A DNA stretch of 64,000 nucleotides from CAUZIZ01 sp965222655. GTDB lineage: Bacteria; Acidobacteriota; UBA6911; RPQK01; JAJDTT01. A program made the position numbers and the translations under genes. The DNA lies in contig CBDCUP010000005.1 in the NCBI GenBank assembly GCA_965222655.1, positions 101,656 through 165,655 of the forward strand. The letters run 5' to 3'. Below the pieces are notes generated by a model that saw nothing but the letters and a program-made list of their open reading frames with translations, had not been told where the DNA came from and ran no database searches. Positions 42,751-49,725 of the stretch are shown in pieces (position 1 is the first letter of the stretch; each line of letters starts with the position of its first letter).

Positions 42751-43329
42751 CTAAGGCGAGGGGGTAGAGGATAACAACGTCTCTATCAGTCTTCGACCCG
42801 GCTCACTGTCCCACCGACGGGGACCTGAACCACCGCAAATAACGCTGCCGTCTGCCCCGATAAGAAACGAGTTGGGAGTTCCTCTCACTCTATATCTCCA
42901 CCTGGCTTCCTTCTTCAGATCAACCCCGACTGGGAATGAAATCCCATGCTTCTCCACGAACTGTTTGACTGTTTCCAATCCTGCCTGATCCAGAGAAACG
43001 CCAAAGACGGCGAATCCTCTATCTTTGAACTTTTCATGGACTTTGATCAGAGACGACCTCTCTGAAGTGCAATGGTGTCACCATGTAGCCCAGAAGTTCA
43101 GCAGTACGAGACGTCCCTTGAAAGCGCCCAGGGTTATTTCCTTGTTGTCGAGTCCAGTCACGGCGAAATCGGGAGCGTTGACAGTCTCCCCACTGAATCG
43201 CTGTAGGTCGAGCGCTGCGATCTGTGCGTCGAGATCGCTAGCCCCAACAACGCCAATAAGGTTCCACGAGAGCACGATCCACAAGCCTGTGACCCGTATG
43301 AGTCGAGCCACATCAGCAAAACTACCCAT
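42751..43329 (-). CDS. thioredoxin-like TlpA/ResA family protein, candidate selenoprotein (UxxC)
   Basis: One frame of 192 codons is interrupted only by TGA at 43078-43080. Before it are a signal/anchor (VTGLWIVLSWNLIGVVGA), APDFAVTGLDNKEITLGAFK and VLLNFWATW. After it, in the same frame, come HHC, SLIKVHEKFKDRGFAVFGVSLDQ, VEKHGISFPVGVD and the cis-proline motif RVRGTPNSFLIGADGS. In this family WATW is followed by CxxC; here codon 84 (TGA) replaces the first Cys and Cys87 is the second. Nineteen bases past the TGA starts a GGTCG loop on a perfect 7-bp stem (TCAGAGA/TCTCTGA). It would reduce or exchange disulfides on the periplasmic side. AGGGA precedes the ATG. The alternative is a nonsense mutation or read error. 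Confidence 0.75.
43047..43065 (-). promoter_or_regulatory. SECIS-like hairpin after the in-frame TGA
   Basis: On the coding strand, TCAGAGA and TCTCTGA pair perfectly around the 5-base loop GGTCG. The loop begins 19 bases after the TGA and its first two bases are G. Those are the two main criteria for bacterial selenocysteine insertion elements (loop about 16-37 nt from UGA, a G at loop position 1 or 2). Confidence 0.65.
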
Positions 43330-43479
43330 ACATCATTCCCTTCACTTCGCAACTGGGTGACGCCCCCCACTGATACTCCTCTGCATACTGACTCATGCTA
43401 CCAATCAGTCCAGGCATGGACACTATTATCGCCTGATCGGCTCTCGTCCACAACTTCGCTCGGCTGCCGGGGACTCACC

Positions 43480-43521
43480 CCTCACTGCTCACCGCTTACT
43501 CCTCACTGCTCACTGCTCACT
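43480..43521. repeat. TGCTCAC heptamer array, copy 5
   Basis: Degenerate and perfect CTCACTGC units (GTGAGCA inverted) overlap the RecQ stop: the TGA of recQ is the start of a TGAGCAG unit on the minus strand. Confidence 0.85.
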
Positions 43522-45442
43522 TCTTCCCCAACGCCCGCTCCAGAACCAAGGGAAACGGTAGCTGCTCCAGGGCGCCGAACAGGGGGTGGGCGGCTAGTCG
43601 AGCTCGGGTGATGCTGGGGGATCTGAGTCCGGTGAGAAAGCGGCTGAACGCGCGCGGCTCGGCCAGTACCTCGGCATGTTCCTCCCTCGCCTGAATCGCT
43701 TGATTCCAGAGGTCGTCATCTAGGACCGGCTCTCGTCTTGGCAGCAAGCTCGCCGACTGCCGACCGCCCAGGCACCAGCCGCAGTGCCCGCAGTCTTCGG
43801 TCAAGGTTTCCCCAAAGTAGGAGCAGAGAGACCGGGTCTGGCAGCCATCGAGGGCGGCCAGGTCCAGGACTCGGCCTAGTCGCTCGATCTCACGACCTTC
43901 GTGCTCCAGCGTCCTGGCATGGAGTTCCGCCACGAGTTGATCCAGTTCAGCCGATCGCTGCAGCCAGCGGTAGCGTTGGCGAACCCCTCCGACCCGAAGC
44001 TCTAGCAACTCTTGCTCGGCCAGATAGTCGAGGGCTCGGACCAGACGATCGCGGGGAGCCCCCAGGGTCCGACTCACCTTGATCAAGTCGATATCGAACC
44101 AGATCTTGGCCTTCTTCGCCTGCTGAAATAGAGCCGCCAGGAAGACCCTTCGCTCCCCGCTGAACCGATCCAGAATCTCCTGGAAGGGTGTGAGAGGACG
44201 GAAGCGGTAGACGGAAAACGTCGGCGTGCGCCCCTCTAGAAGACCTTTCAGCTCCAGGTAGGTGAGAAGCGTGCGTACTACCAGGGGTCGAATGTCGTGG
44301 TGTCGAGAAAGTTCATTGAGATTCAGCTCGAATTCGTCCGGTGCTGCAGCCAGCTCCTCGACCAATCCCCGTATCCCTTCCAGTGCCGGCGTATCTCCAA
44401 AGGCAAAGTTTTCGAGGACCGTCATATCCTCGGGGCAGAAAAAGCTTTCGCAAATCGCGGCATGGCCGTCCCGACCCGCCCGACCGATCTCCTGGGAAAG
44501 GTTCTCGAGGCTCTTGGGAAGATTGTAGTGGTAGACATAGCGAACATCCGATTTATCAATCCCCATGCCGAAGGCGATCGTCGCCACCACGATCGAGCTT
44601 TTCGATGCCAGGAACCAATCCTGGACCCCGGCGCGCTCTTCGTCCTCCATTCCTGCGTGGTAGGCGCGGGCAGAGAAGCCCGCTGCCACCAGCCGTTCGG
44701 CAACTTGCTCGGAGGTACGCTGCAAAGTGACGTACACAATAGCGGAGCCCGGAGGACGTTCTTCGAGGCGTCGCACCAGCTTGGCGTCGCGGTCTTCGGA
44801 AGCTACAGGTGTGGTAACCAACTGAAGGTTGGGACGATGGAATCCCGTGCGGACGGCACACTCTGGAGAAACCTGGAAACCGCGGCAGATGTCGTCGAGC
44901 ACCCGCGGAGTCGCGGTGGCGGTCAGGGCCAGTACGCGGTCCGCGCCATAGCGCCGAGCATAGTCGGACAGCTTCAGGTAATCGGGTCGAAAGTTATGAC
45001 CCCATTCCGAAATGCAGTGGGCCTCGTCGACGGCGAAAAGCGGTAGATCGATGCGATTCAAGCTCTCCCGGAAGCGCTCGTTGTTGAATCTCTCCGGAGC
45101 GACATAGAGTAAGCGTAATCTCCCGTTACGAATCGCATCCATGGTGGCTCGGTACTCGGCCGCCGTGAGGGTGGAGTCCAGACGCTCGGCGGCGATGCCA
45201 AGCCTCTTGAGCTGGTCAATCTGATCTTTCATCAAGGCGATAAGTGGAGACACCACCAGCGTCAGCCCCGGAAGCAATAGCGCCGGAAGCTGGTAGCAGA
45301 GCGACTTCCCTCCGCCGGTGGGAAAGACAGCCGCAGTGGAGCGTCCTGCCATCAGACTCTCTATGACCCTCTCCTGGCCGGGCAGAAAATCGTCGAAACC
45401 AAAGGAGTTTTTTAACTGCTGTCTCAGAGATTTCGTGTTCAT
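43517..45442 (-). CDS. recQ: ATP-dependent DNA helicase RecQ
   Basis: A 641-residue superfamily 2 helicase. Motif I TGGGKS is at 42-47, motif II DEAH at 139-142, motif III LTATATPR, motif V VATIAFGMGIDKSDVR and motif VI QEIGRAGRDG. The zinc-binding motif (CQTRSLCSYFGE then CGHCGWC) lies near residue 535-560, after a winged-helix-like stretch, rather than directly after the helicase core as in E. coli; no HRDC domain is seen. It unwinds forked and recombination intermediates 3-prime to 5-prime. ATG 45442 is chosen over 45478. The stop codon falls in a repeat array. Confidence 0.93.
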   Translation of the reverse strand: MNTKSLRQQLKNSFGFDDFLPGQERVIESLMAGRSTAAVFPTGGGKSLCYQLPALLLPGLTLVVSPLIALMKDQIDQLKRLGIAAERLDSTLTAAEYRATMDAIRNGRLRLLYVAPERFNNERFRESLNRIDLPLFAVDEAHCISEWGHNFRPDYLKLSDYARRYGADRVLALTATATPRVLDDICRGFQVSPECAVRTGFHRPNLQLVTTPVASEDRDAKLVRRLEERPPGSAIVYVTLQRTSEQVAERLVAAGFSARAYHAGMEDEERAGVQDWFLASKSSIVVATIAFGMGIDKSDVRYVYHYNLPKSLENLSQEIGRAGRDGHAAICESFFCPEDMTVLENFAFGDTPALEGIRGLVEELAAAPDEFELNLNELSRHHDIRPLVVRTLLTYLELKGLLEGRTPTFSVYRFRPLTPFQEILDRFSGERRVFLAALFQQAKKAKIWFDIDLIKVSRTLGAPRDRLVRALDYLAEQELLELRVGGVRQRYRWLQRSAELDQLVAELHARTLEHEGREIERLGRVLDLAALDGCQTRSLCSYFGETLTEDCGHCGWCLGGRQSASLLPRREPVLDDDLWNQAIQAREEHAEVLAEPRAFSRFLTGLRSPSITRARLAAHPLFGALEQLPFPLVLERALGKK

Positions 45443-45565
45443 GGTCGCGGACGGCGGTCCTGATTTGCTATTGGGCACCTAACCAAACGTCCGGGACCGA
45501 GAATCTACGAGGCTACTTATGGTAATCGCCTTGAGTCGATTCTCCTGGGGAGAAAGCGCGGACTT

Positions 45566-46564
45566 TCAGGACCATTGGATCACGACGCCCACGAGTCCTT
45601 TGTCCCCCTGATCCAGGCGTCTGTATACATCGGGCAGCTCCTGCCAATCGAACCTGTCTGTGATCATGGGCGACACCAGGAGCTTTTCTTTCGACAGTAA
45701 ATCAACCGTCAAGGCGTTGGATCGGCGTCGATCCCATCGTTGCCCATCCGGCTGGTAGCCGTACGAAGTCAGCAGGGCCAGGTCCTTTCCCAGGTAGGGA
45801 TGGCCGACCGCACTGAAAGTGGGCTCATCGGTGTGGCGAGCGATGACAACCACACGGGCGCCGATGCGGGCGATCTGCATACCCGTCTCGATAGCGGGCC
45901 ACACCGACGCGGCCTCCAAAACCAGGTCCGCACCTTCGCCACCGAAGAACTCGAGTATTCGGTCCGAGAAATCCTCTGCTTCAGGAGAGGCCATCAAATC
46001 GGCTCCCATTTCCCCAGCCAGATCCAGGCGTTTTCGTGCAAACTCAACGACAGCCGTACGAAAACCGAAGCTTCGACAGTAGGCCAGCGCCGACAAGCCG
46101 ATAACACCCGCCCCGATGATGGCCACGTTTTCGCCCGGCTGCGGGCTTCCTTTCCTCAGGCCAATATGACCGACCTCCAGAATGTTCAGGAAAGCAGCAA
46201 CTTCGTCGGAGATTTGAGCGGGCAGTTTGATGGCCTCGCCGGCGGAGACGGCCGCGTAGTGCCCGTGGGATGCCGTCACGAACACCCGATCTCCAACACC
46301 GAAACCCGAAACTTCGGCACCCACCTCGAGCACTTTGCCCACCATCGACTCGCCGTTTATATAGGGGTATTGGAAAGGAACGTACGTATGGAGGAAGCCC
46401 CCATCCTTGTCCACTGGGATCCCACGATAGACGCGGATCTCGGTTCCGGTACTCACCGCAGTGACCTTGGCACGAACCAGGAGGCCGTCATCGGGACATC
46501 CCGGAATGGGGACTTCCTCTAATTCCACCTGTCTCGGAGCCGTGACGATCAGTCTTTTGGGCAT
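45566..46564 (-). CDS. medium-chain zinc-type alcohol dehydrogenase family protein
   Basis: A 332-residue GroES-like/Rossmann protein: KRLIVTAPRQVELEEVPIPG at the start, then LLVRAKVTAVSTGTEIRVYRG, GDRVFVTASHG, GHIGLRKGSPQPGENVAIIGAGVIGLSALAYCR and GADLVLEAAS. The usual catalytic Cys and GHE zinc site of alcohol dehydrogenase are replaced by STGTE, as in the BchC-like subgroup (cd08255-type) of zinc-binding dehydrogenases. It is likely an NAD(P)-linked polyol or sugar dehydrogenase. ATG 46564 removes an unlikely 18-residue leader. Confidence 0.9.
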   Translation of the reverse strand: MPKRLIVTAPRQVELEEVPIPGCPDDGLLVRAKVTAVSTGTEIRVYRGIPVDKDGGFLHTYVPFQYPYINGESMVGKVLEVGAEVSGFGVGDRVFVTASHGHYAAVSAGEAIKLPAQISDEVAAFLNILEVGHIGLRKGSPQPGENVAIIGAGVIGLSALAYCRSFGFRTAVVEFARKRLDLAGEMGADLMASPEAEDFSDRILEFFGGEGADLVLEAASVWPAIETGMQIARIGARVVVIARHTDEPTFSAVGHPYLGKDLALLTSYGYQPDGQRWDRRRSNALTVDLLSKEKLLVSPMITDRFDWQELPDVYRRLDQGDKGLVGVVIQWS

Positions 46565-46973
46565 ACGGTTGATCTTCTTCTTTGTGTCCGGTCCGATTCT
46601 AACGTGGCGACCGGGCAATGGGCCACTACTACCAAATCAAACCCCTATCGGCGACAATCATTGTGTTCACTAAGCTGAAACTTTATTGGCAGAGGGAAGG
46701 TGTAGGAGACAGCATCTGACAGAGCAGTGACCTGTAGCACGGGCACTCTTGCCCGTGGAGGACACCAACGGGCAGGAGTGGCCGTGCTACAAGCGTCACT
46801 CAGCTCTCGATGTTCGTAGCTAGCACTGACGGAAGTTTCGTTCTCGAATGGGGCCAGGGCTTCCTTGGGGGCGGGACTAGGCTAAAACTTCATTTTCCGG
46901 AATGCAGTTACAAGTTCTTGGGAGTACGTCCTTACGCCAAAGGCGTTACCGCGGGTAGCCCAGGGAGGACTCT
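46565..46973. other. divergent intergenic region holding a full mosaic repeat
   Basis: Apart from the repeat at 46670-46892 there is only about 100 bases next to the dehydrogenase start and 80 bases before the Gfo/Idh start, which presumably hold the two promoters. No gene is seen. Confidence 0.6.
46670..46892 (-). repeat. mosaic dispersed repeat unit 1, inverted copy
   Basis: Read on the minus strand it follows 8486-8706 almost base for base: GAAGTTTTAGCCTAGTCC start, TACGAACATCGAGAGCTGAG, a TGTAGCACGGGCACTC-type hairpin (46733-46793), GGTCACTGCTCTGTCAGATG, and GTTTCAGCTTAG at the end. The hairpin loop is inverted relative to the copy at 8486. Confidence 0.88.
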
Positions 46974-48302
46974 ATGAAACAGATTGAAGTAAACCGACGA
47001 GATTTCTTGAAAGGGTCGAGCGCGGCGGCGGCCACAGCGGTTGGCGGACTTTCCGCCGCACCGGCATTGGCCACTACGGCCAGTGCCAATGACCGTATAC
47101 GAATCGGGGTAATCGGCTGCGGAGGCCAGGGGCGACGTTGGCACATCGAGCGCTTCCCAAAAGATGCGAACGCAGAAGTTGTCTCGGTGTGCGACCCGGA
47201 CGAGGCCCGACGGGCCCAAGGCAGCGCCCTCGGCGGCGGGGCCAAACCGATCGACGATCTTCGGCGAATCCTCGACGACCCTTCCATCGACGCCGTGACC
47301 GTCGCCACCCCCGACCACTGGCACGCTCCGGCGGCTATTCTGGCGATGGAGGCCGGCAAGCACGTCTATGTAGAAAAGCCCTGCTCACACAATCTGCGTG
47401 AAGGCCGGCTGCTGGTCGAAGCGGCCCGCCGCAGCGGTAAGATCGTCCAGCACGGCACCCAGGCCCGGAGCAACCCCGGATTCCACGAGGCCATTCAGAT
47501 GCTTCGCGATGGAGCAATCGGAGAAGTTTTGATCGCCAAGGCCTGGAATGTCCAGAAGCGCAAGAATATCGGCCATGAGCAACCCAGTAGACCACCGGAT
47601 GGCTTCGACTATGACATCTGGGTGGGACCGGCACCCATGGTGCCGTTCCAGAAGAATCGTCACCACTATTCCTGGCACTGGTGGTACAACTTCGGCACCG
47701 GTGATCTGGGCAACGACGGCGTACACGAGTTCGACCTGGCCCGTCGGGGTCTGGGTCAGGAGACGCATCCCACGAACGTGGCCGTGGCCGGCGGCAAGTT
47801 CTACTTCGATGACGATCAGGAGTTTCCCGACACGGTTACGGCCACATTCGACTACCCGGGAAACGGAAGCGTTGGAAGCCGCAGACAGTTGATCTTCGAG
47901 ATGCGAATCTGGACTGGCAATCAGCCCTATGGCCTGGACAGTGGCGTCGAGTTCCTTGGAACCAGGGGAAAGATGCTCCTCGGTCGCCGTGGTACATTCC
48001 AGCTCTGGGACGAAGAAGACAAGAAGCTTGACAGGCAACCGAGTCAGGCACCGAAGATGTTCGTTCCAGACAATTTCAGGGCTTGGCTGGCGGCGATTCG
48101 AGGCGATGCTGCTCCCACTGCTGACGCTGAGACGGCCCACCGATCGGCATCGCTCTGCCACCTCGCCAACATCGCCGTGCGCACCGGCAGACCATTCCGA
48201 TTCGATCCGGAACAGGAGCAGATCATCGATGACAACGACGCCAGCCGGTTGCTTACCCGCACTTACCGGGAGAGCCATTGGGCGGTGCCCAAGGGCGTGT
48301 AG
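46974..48302 (+). CDS. Gfo/Idh/MocA-family oxidoreductase, Tat-exported
   Basis: A 442-residue protein. Signal VNRRDFLKGSSAAAATAVGG (Tat-like) precedes the Rossmann motif GVIGCGGQG (45-53) and the family EKP motif in YVEKPCSHNLREG. The C-terminal domain includes WHWWYNFGTGDLGNDGVHEFDLARRG. Family members oxidise sugars or sugar derivatives with NAD(P) and, when exported by Tat, carry tightly bound cofactor, as in glucose-fructose oxidoreductase. Many Tat-type copies occur in Acidobacteria. GGGAGGA precedes the ATG. Confidence 0.92.
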   Translation: MKQIEVNRRDFLKGSSAAAATAVGGLSAAPALATTASANDRIRIGVIGCGGQGRRWHIERFPKDANAEVVSVCDPDEARRAQGSALGGGAKPIDDLRRILDDPSIDAVTVATPDHWHAPAAILAMEAGKHVYVEKPCSHNLREGRLLVEAARRSGKIVQHGTQARSNPGFHEAIQMLRDGAIGEVLIAKAWNVQKRKNIGHEQPSRPPDGFDYDIWVGPAPMVPFQKNRHHYSWHWWYNFGTGDLGNDGVHEFDLARRGLGQETHPTNVAVAGGKFYFDDDQEFPDTVTATFDYPGNGSVGSRRQLIFEMRIWTGNQPYGLDSGVEFLGTRGKMLLGRRGTFQLWDEEDKKLDRQPSQAPKMFVPDNFRAWLAAIRGDAAPTADAETAHRSASLCHLANIAVRTGRPFRFDPEQEQIIDDNDASRLLTRTYRESHWAVPKGV

Positions 48303-48308
48303 ATCGCC

Positions 48309-48395
48309 TGTCGTGGGGGTGGCCTCCAGGCCGCCGTGGGTCGAGCCAAAGGCTCGAAAAGAAAATACGGCGGCCTGGAGGCCACCCCCACGACA
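48309..48395. repeat. perfect 29-bp inverted repeat, GGCCTCCAGGCC family, copy 4
   Basis: The arms at 48309-48337 and 48367-48395 are exact reverse complements (29 of 29; they begin TGTCGTGGGGGTGG), and an inner CGAGCC-aaa-GGCTCG hairpin lies between. It is 7 bases after the Gfo/Idh stop and 29 bases before the next start. It is the most symmetrical member of the family. Confidence 0.93.
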
Positions 48396-48424
48396 GATAA
48401 CCGTATCCCTATTGGAAAAATAGT

Positions 48425-48784
48425 ATGGACTGGCTGAACCTACTCATCCCCATCGCGATCATCGGACTGATCGTTTTCTTCATCGTCCGGCGAGGCTTTC
48501 AAATGAAAGCGTTGGCCCATGAGGGTGTAGCGATTGAAGGCAAGGTGATCAAGAAATTCCGTCAGCCCGGATCAGGCACGAACGCCCCTTATCTCCGGTA
48601 TGAATACACGACCCCAACGGGAGACCGGCACGAGAACAAGATCGCGGTGACTGAGGAGGTCTGGCAAAGCCACGAAGTTGGCGACGCCATCGAACTCGTC
48701 TACACACCCAAACAGCCTTCTGTCAGCGCGGCGAAGTATATGGTCAACCTGTCTCGCGAGGCCTTGAAGCTACCCCCCTTGTGA
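48425..48784 (+). CDS. DUF3592-like membrane-anchored protein
   Basis: A 119-residue protein: an N-terminal transmembrane helix (LLIPIAIIGLIVFFIVRRGF) and a soluble part with VAIEGKVIKKFRQPG, YLRYEYTTPTGDRHENKIAV and GDAIELVYTPKQPSVS. This matches the DUF3592 pattern (G-x-V, Y-x-Y, G-x-x-V-x-V-x-Y-x-P). Function is unknown. Confidence 0.78.
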   Translation: MDWLNLLIPIAIIGLIVFFIVRRGFQMKALAHEGVAIEGKVIKKFRQPGSGTNAPYLRYEYTTPTGDRHENKIAVTEEVWQSHEVGDAIELVYTPKQPSVSAAKYMVNLSREALKLPPL

Positions 48785-48843
48785 GGCGTCCCAGCGCCAC
48801 CTTGCAACCTCTCCTGAAGGCGACGCTGTCTGCTACCGCTGAG

Positions 48844-49503
48844 TCAGCTAGGCTGCTTCACGACACGAATATACGAATTCACTGCGTTCCAGCCTTCGGG
48901 GAACATCTCCTTCGCGGCGTCATCCGAGACGGAAGGTACGATGATGACATCATCGCCACTGCTCCAGTTGGCCGGGGTTGCCACCTTGTGCTTGACGGTC
49001 AACTGCATGGAGTCCAGCACCCGCAGAATCTCATCGAAGTTACGACCCGTCGTCATCGGGTAGGTAAGCATGAGCTTGATCTTCTTGTCAGGCCCAACAA
49101 TGAAGACGGAGCGCACAGTCGCGTTGGTCATGGCCGTACGGCCCTCGGAGGTGCCGGCTTCATGCGCGGGAAGCATGTTGTAGAGCTTCGATACCGCCAG
49201 GTCGGTGTCGCCGATCATGGGGTAATTGACCGCGTGGCCCTGGGTTTCCTCGATATCTTTCGACCATCCCCTGTGGCTGTCTACCGGGTCAACGCTGAGT
49301 CCGATGACCTTGCAGTTACGCTTGGCAAATTCAGGTGCCAAGCCCGCCATATATCCCAACTCGGTGGTGCAGACTGGCGTGAAGTCTTTCGGATGGGAAA
49401 ACAAGATGGCCCAGCCATCACCTATCCACTCATGAAAATTTATGGAGCCCTGGGTCGTCTCGGCCGTAAAGTTGGGGGCTTCATCGTTGATTCTCAGTGA
49501 CAT
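48844..49503 (-). CDS. 1-Cys peroxiredoxin (Prx6 type)
   Basis: A 219-residue AhpC/TSA-family peroxiredoxin. Peroxidatic Cys45 is in FTPVCTTELG, followed by NCKVIGLSVDPVDSHRGWSKDIEE, FPMIGD-like YPMIGDTDLAVS and the long C-terminal domain (PANWSSGDDVIIVPSVSDDAAKEMFP) typical of Prx6. It reduces hydrogen peroxide and alkyl hydroperoxides in the cytoplasm. Despite the candidate selenoprotein nearby, the peroxidatic residue is an ordinary cysteine codon. AAAGGAGGA gives the ribosome-binding site for ATG 49503. Confidence 0.95.
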   Translation of the reverse strand: MSLRINDEAPNFTAETTQGSINFHEWIGDGWAILFSHPKDFTPVCTTELGYMAGLAPEFAKRNCKVIGLSVDPVDSHRGWSKDIEETQGHAVNYPMIGDTDLAVSKLYNMLPAHEAGTSEGRTAMTNATVRSVFIVGPDKKIKLMLTYPMTTGRNFDEILRVLDSMQLTVKHKVATPANWSSGDDVIIVPSVSDDAAKEMFPEGWNAVNSYIRVVKQPS

Positions 49504-49725
49504 CTCTATTCCTCCTTTGAAGTTGATGCAGCGAGCGTTGAGGCAGCCAGGATTGGCTGGACTGAAGTCTCCAGTTTCGGGCCAGCGGCCCCCTGATGTC
49601 AACCTGCCGGACCTGGTTCGACAGACTTCGCGAGATCGGACTCTTTCCAGCACCGAGCGAGTCCACGAATGGTGGATGTCCCCGGCGGACGCGAATGGAG
49701 TTGAAAAGGCGGCTTCCCATCGCTC

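Noticed and set aside
45540..45554. TTCTCC-tgg-GGAGAA hairpin as a terminator between dehydrogenase and recQ
   Set aside because: A short stem without a T-run in either direction.
45740..46522. 260-codon plus-strand frame
   Set aside because: Shadow of the zinc-type dehydrogenase.
48844..49503. Peroxiredoxin as a second selenoprotein
   Set aside because: The peroxidatic residue in FTPVCTTE is a normal Cys codon and no TGA interrupts the frame.
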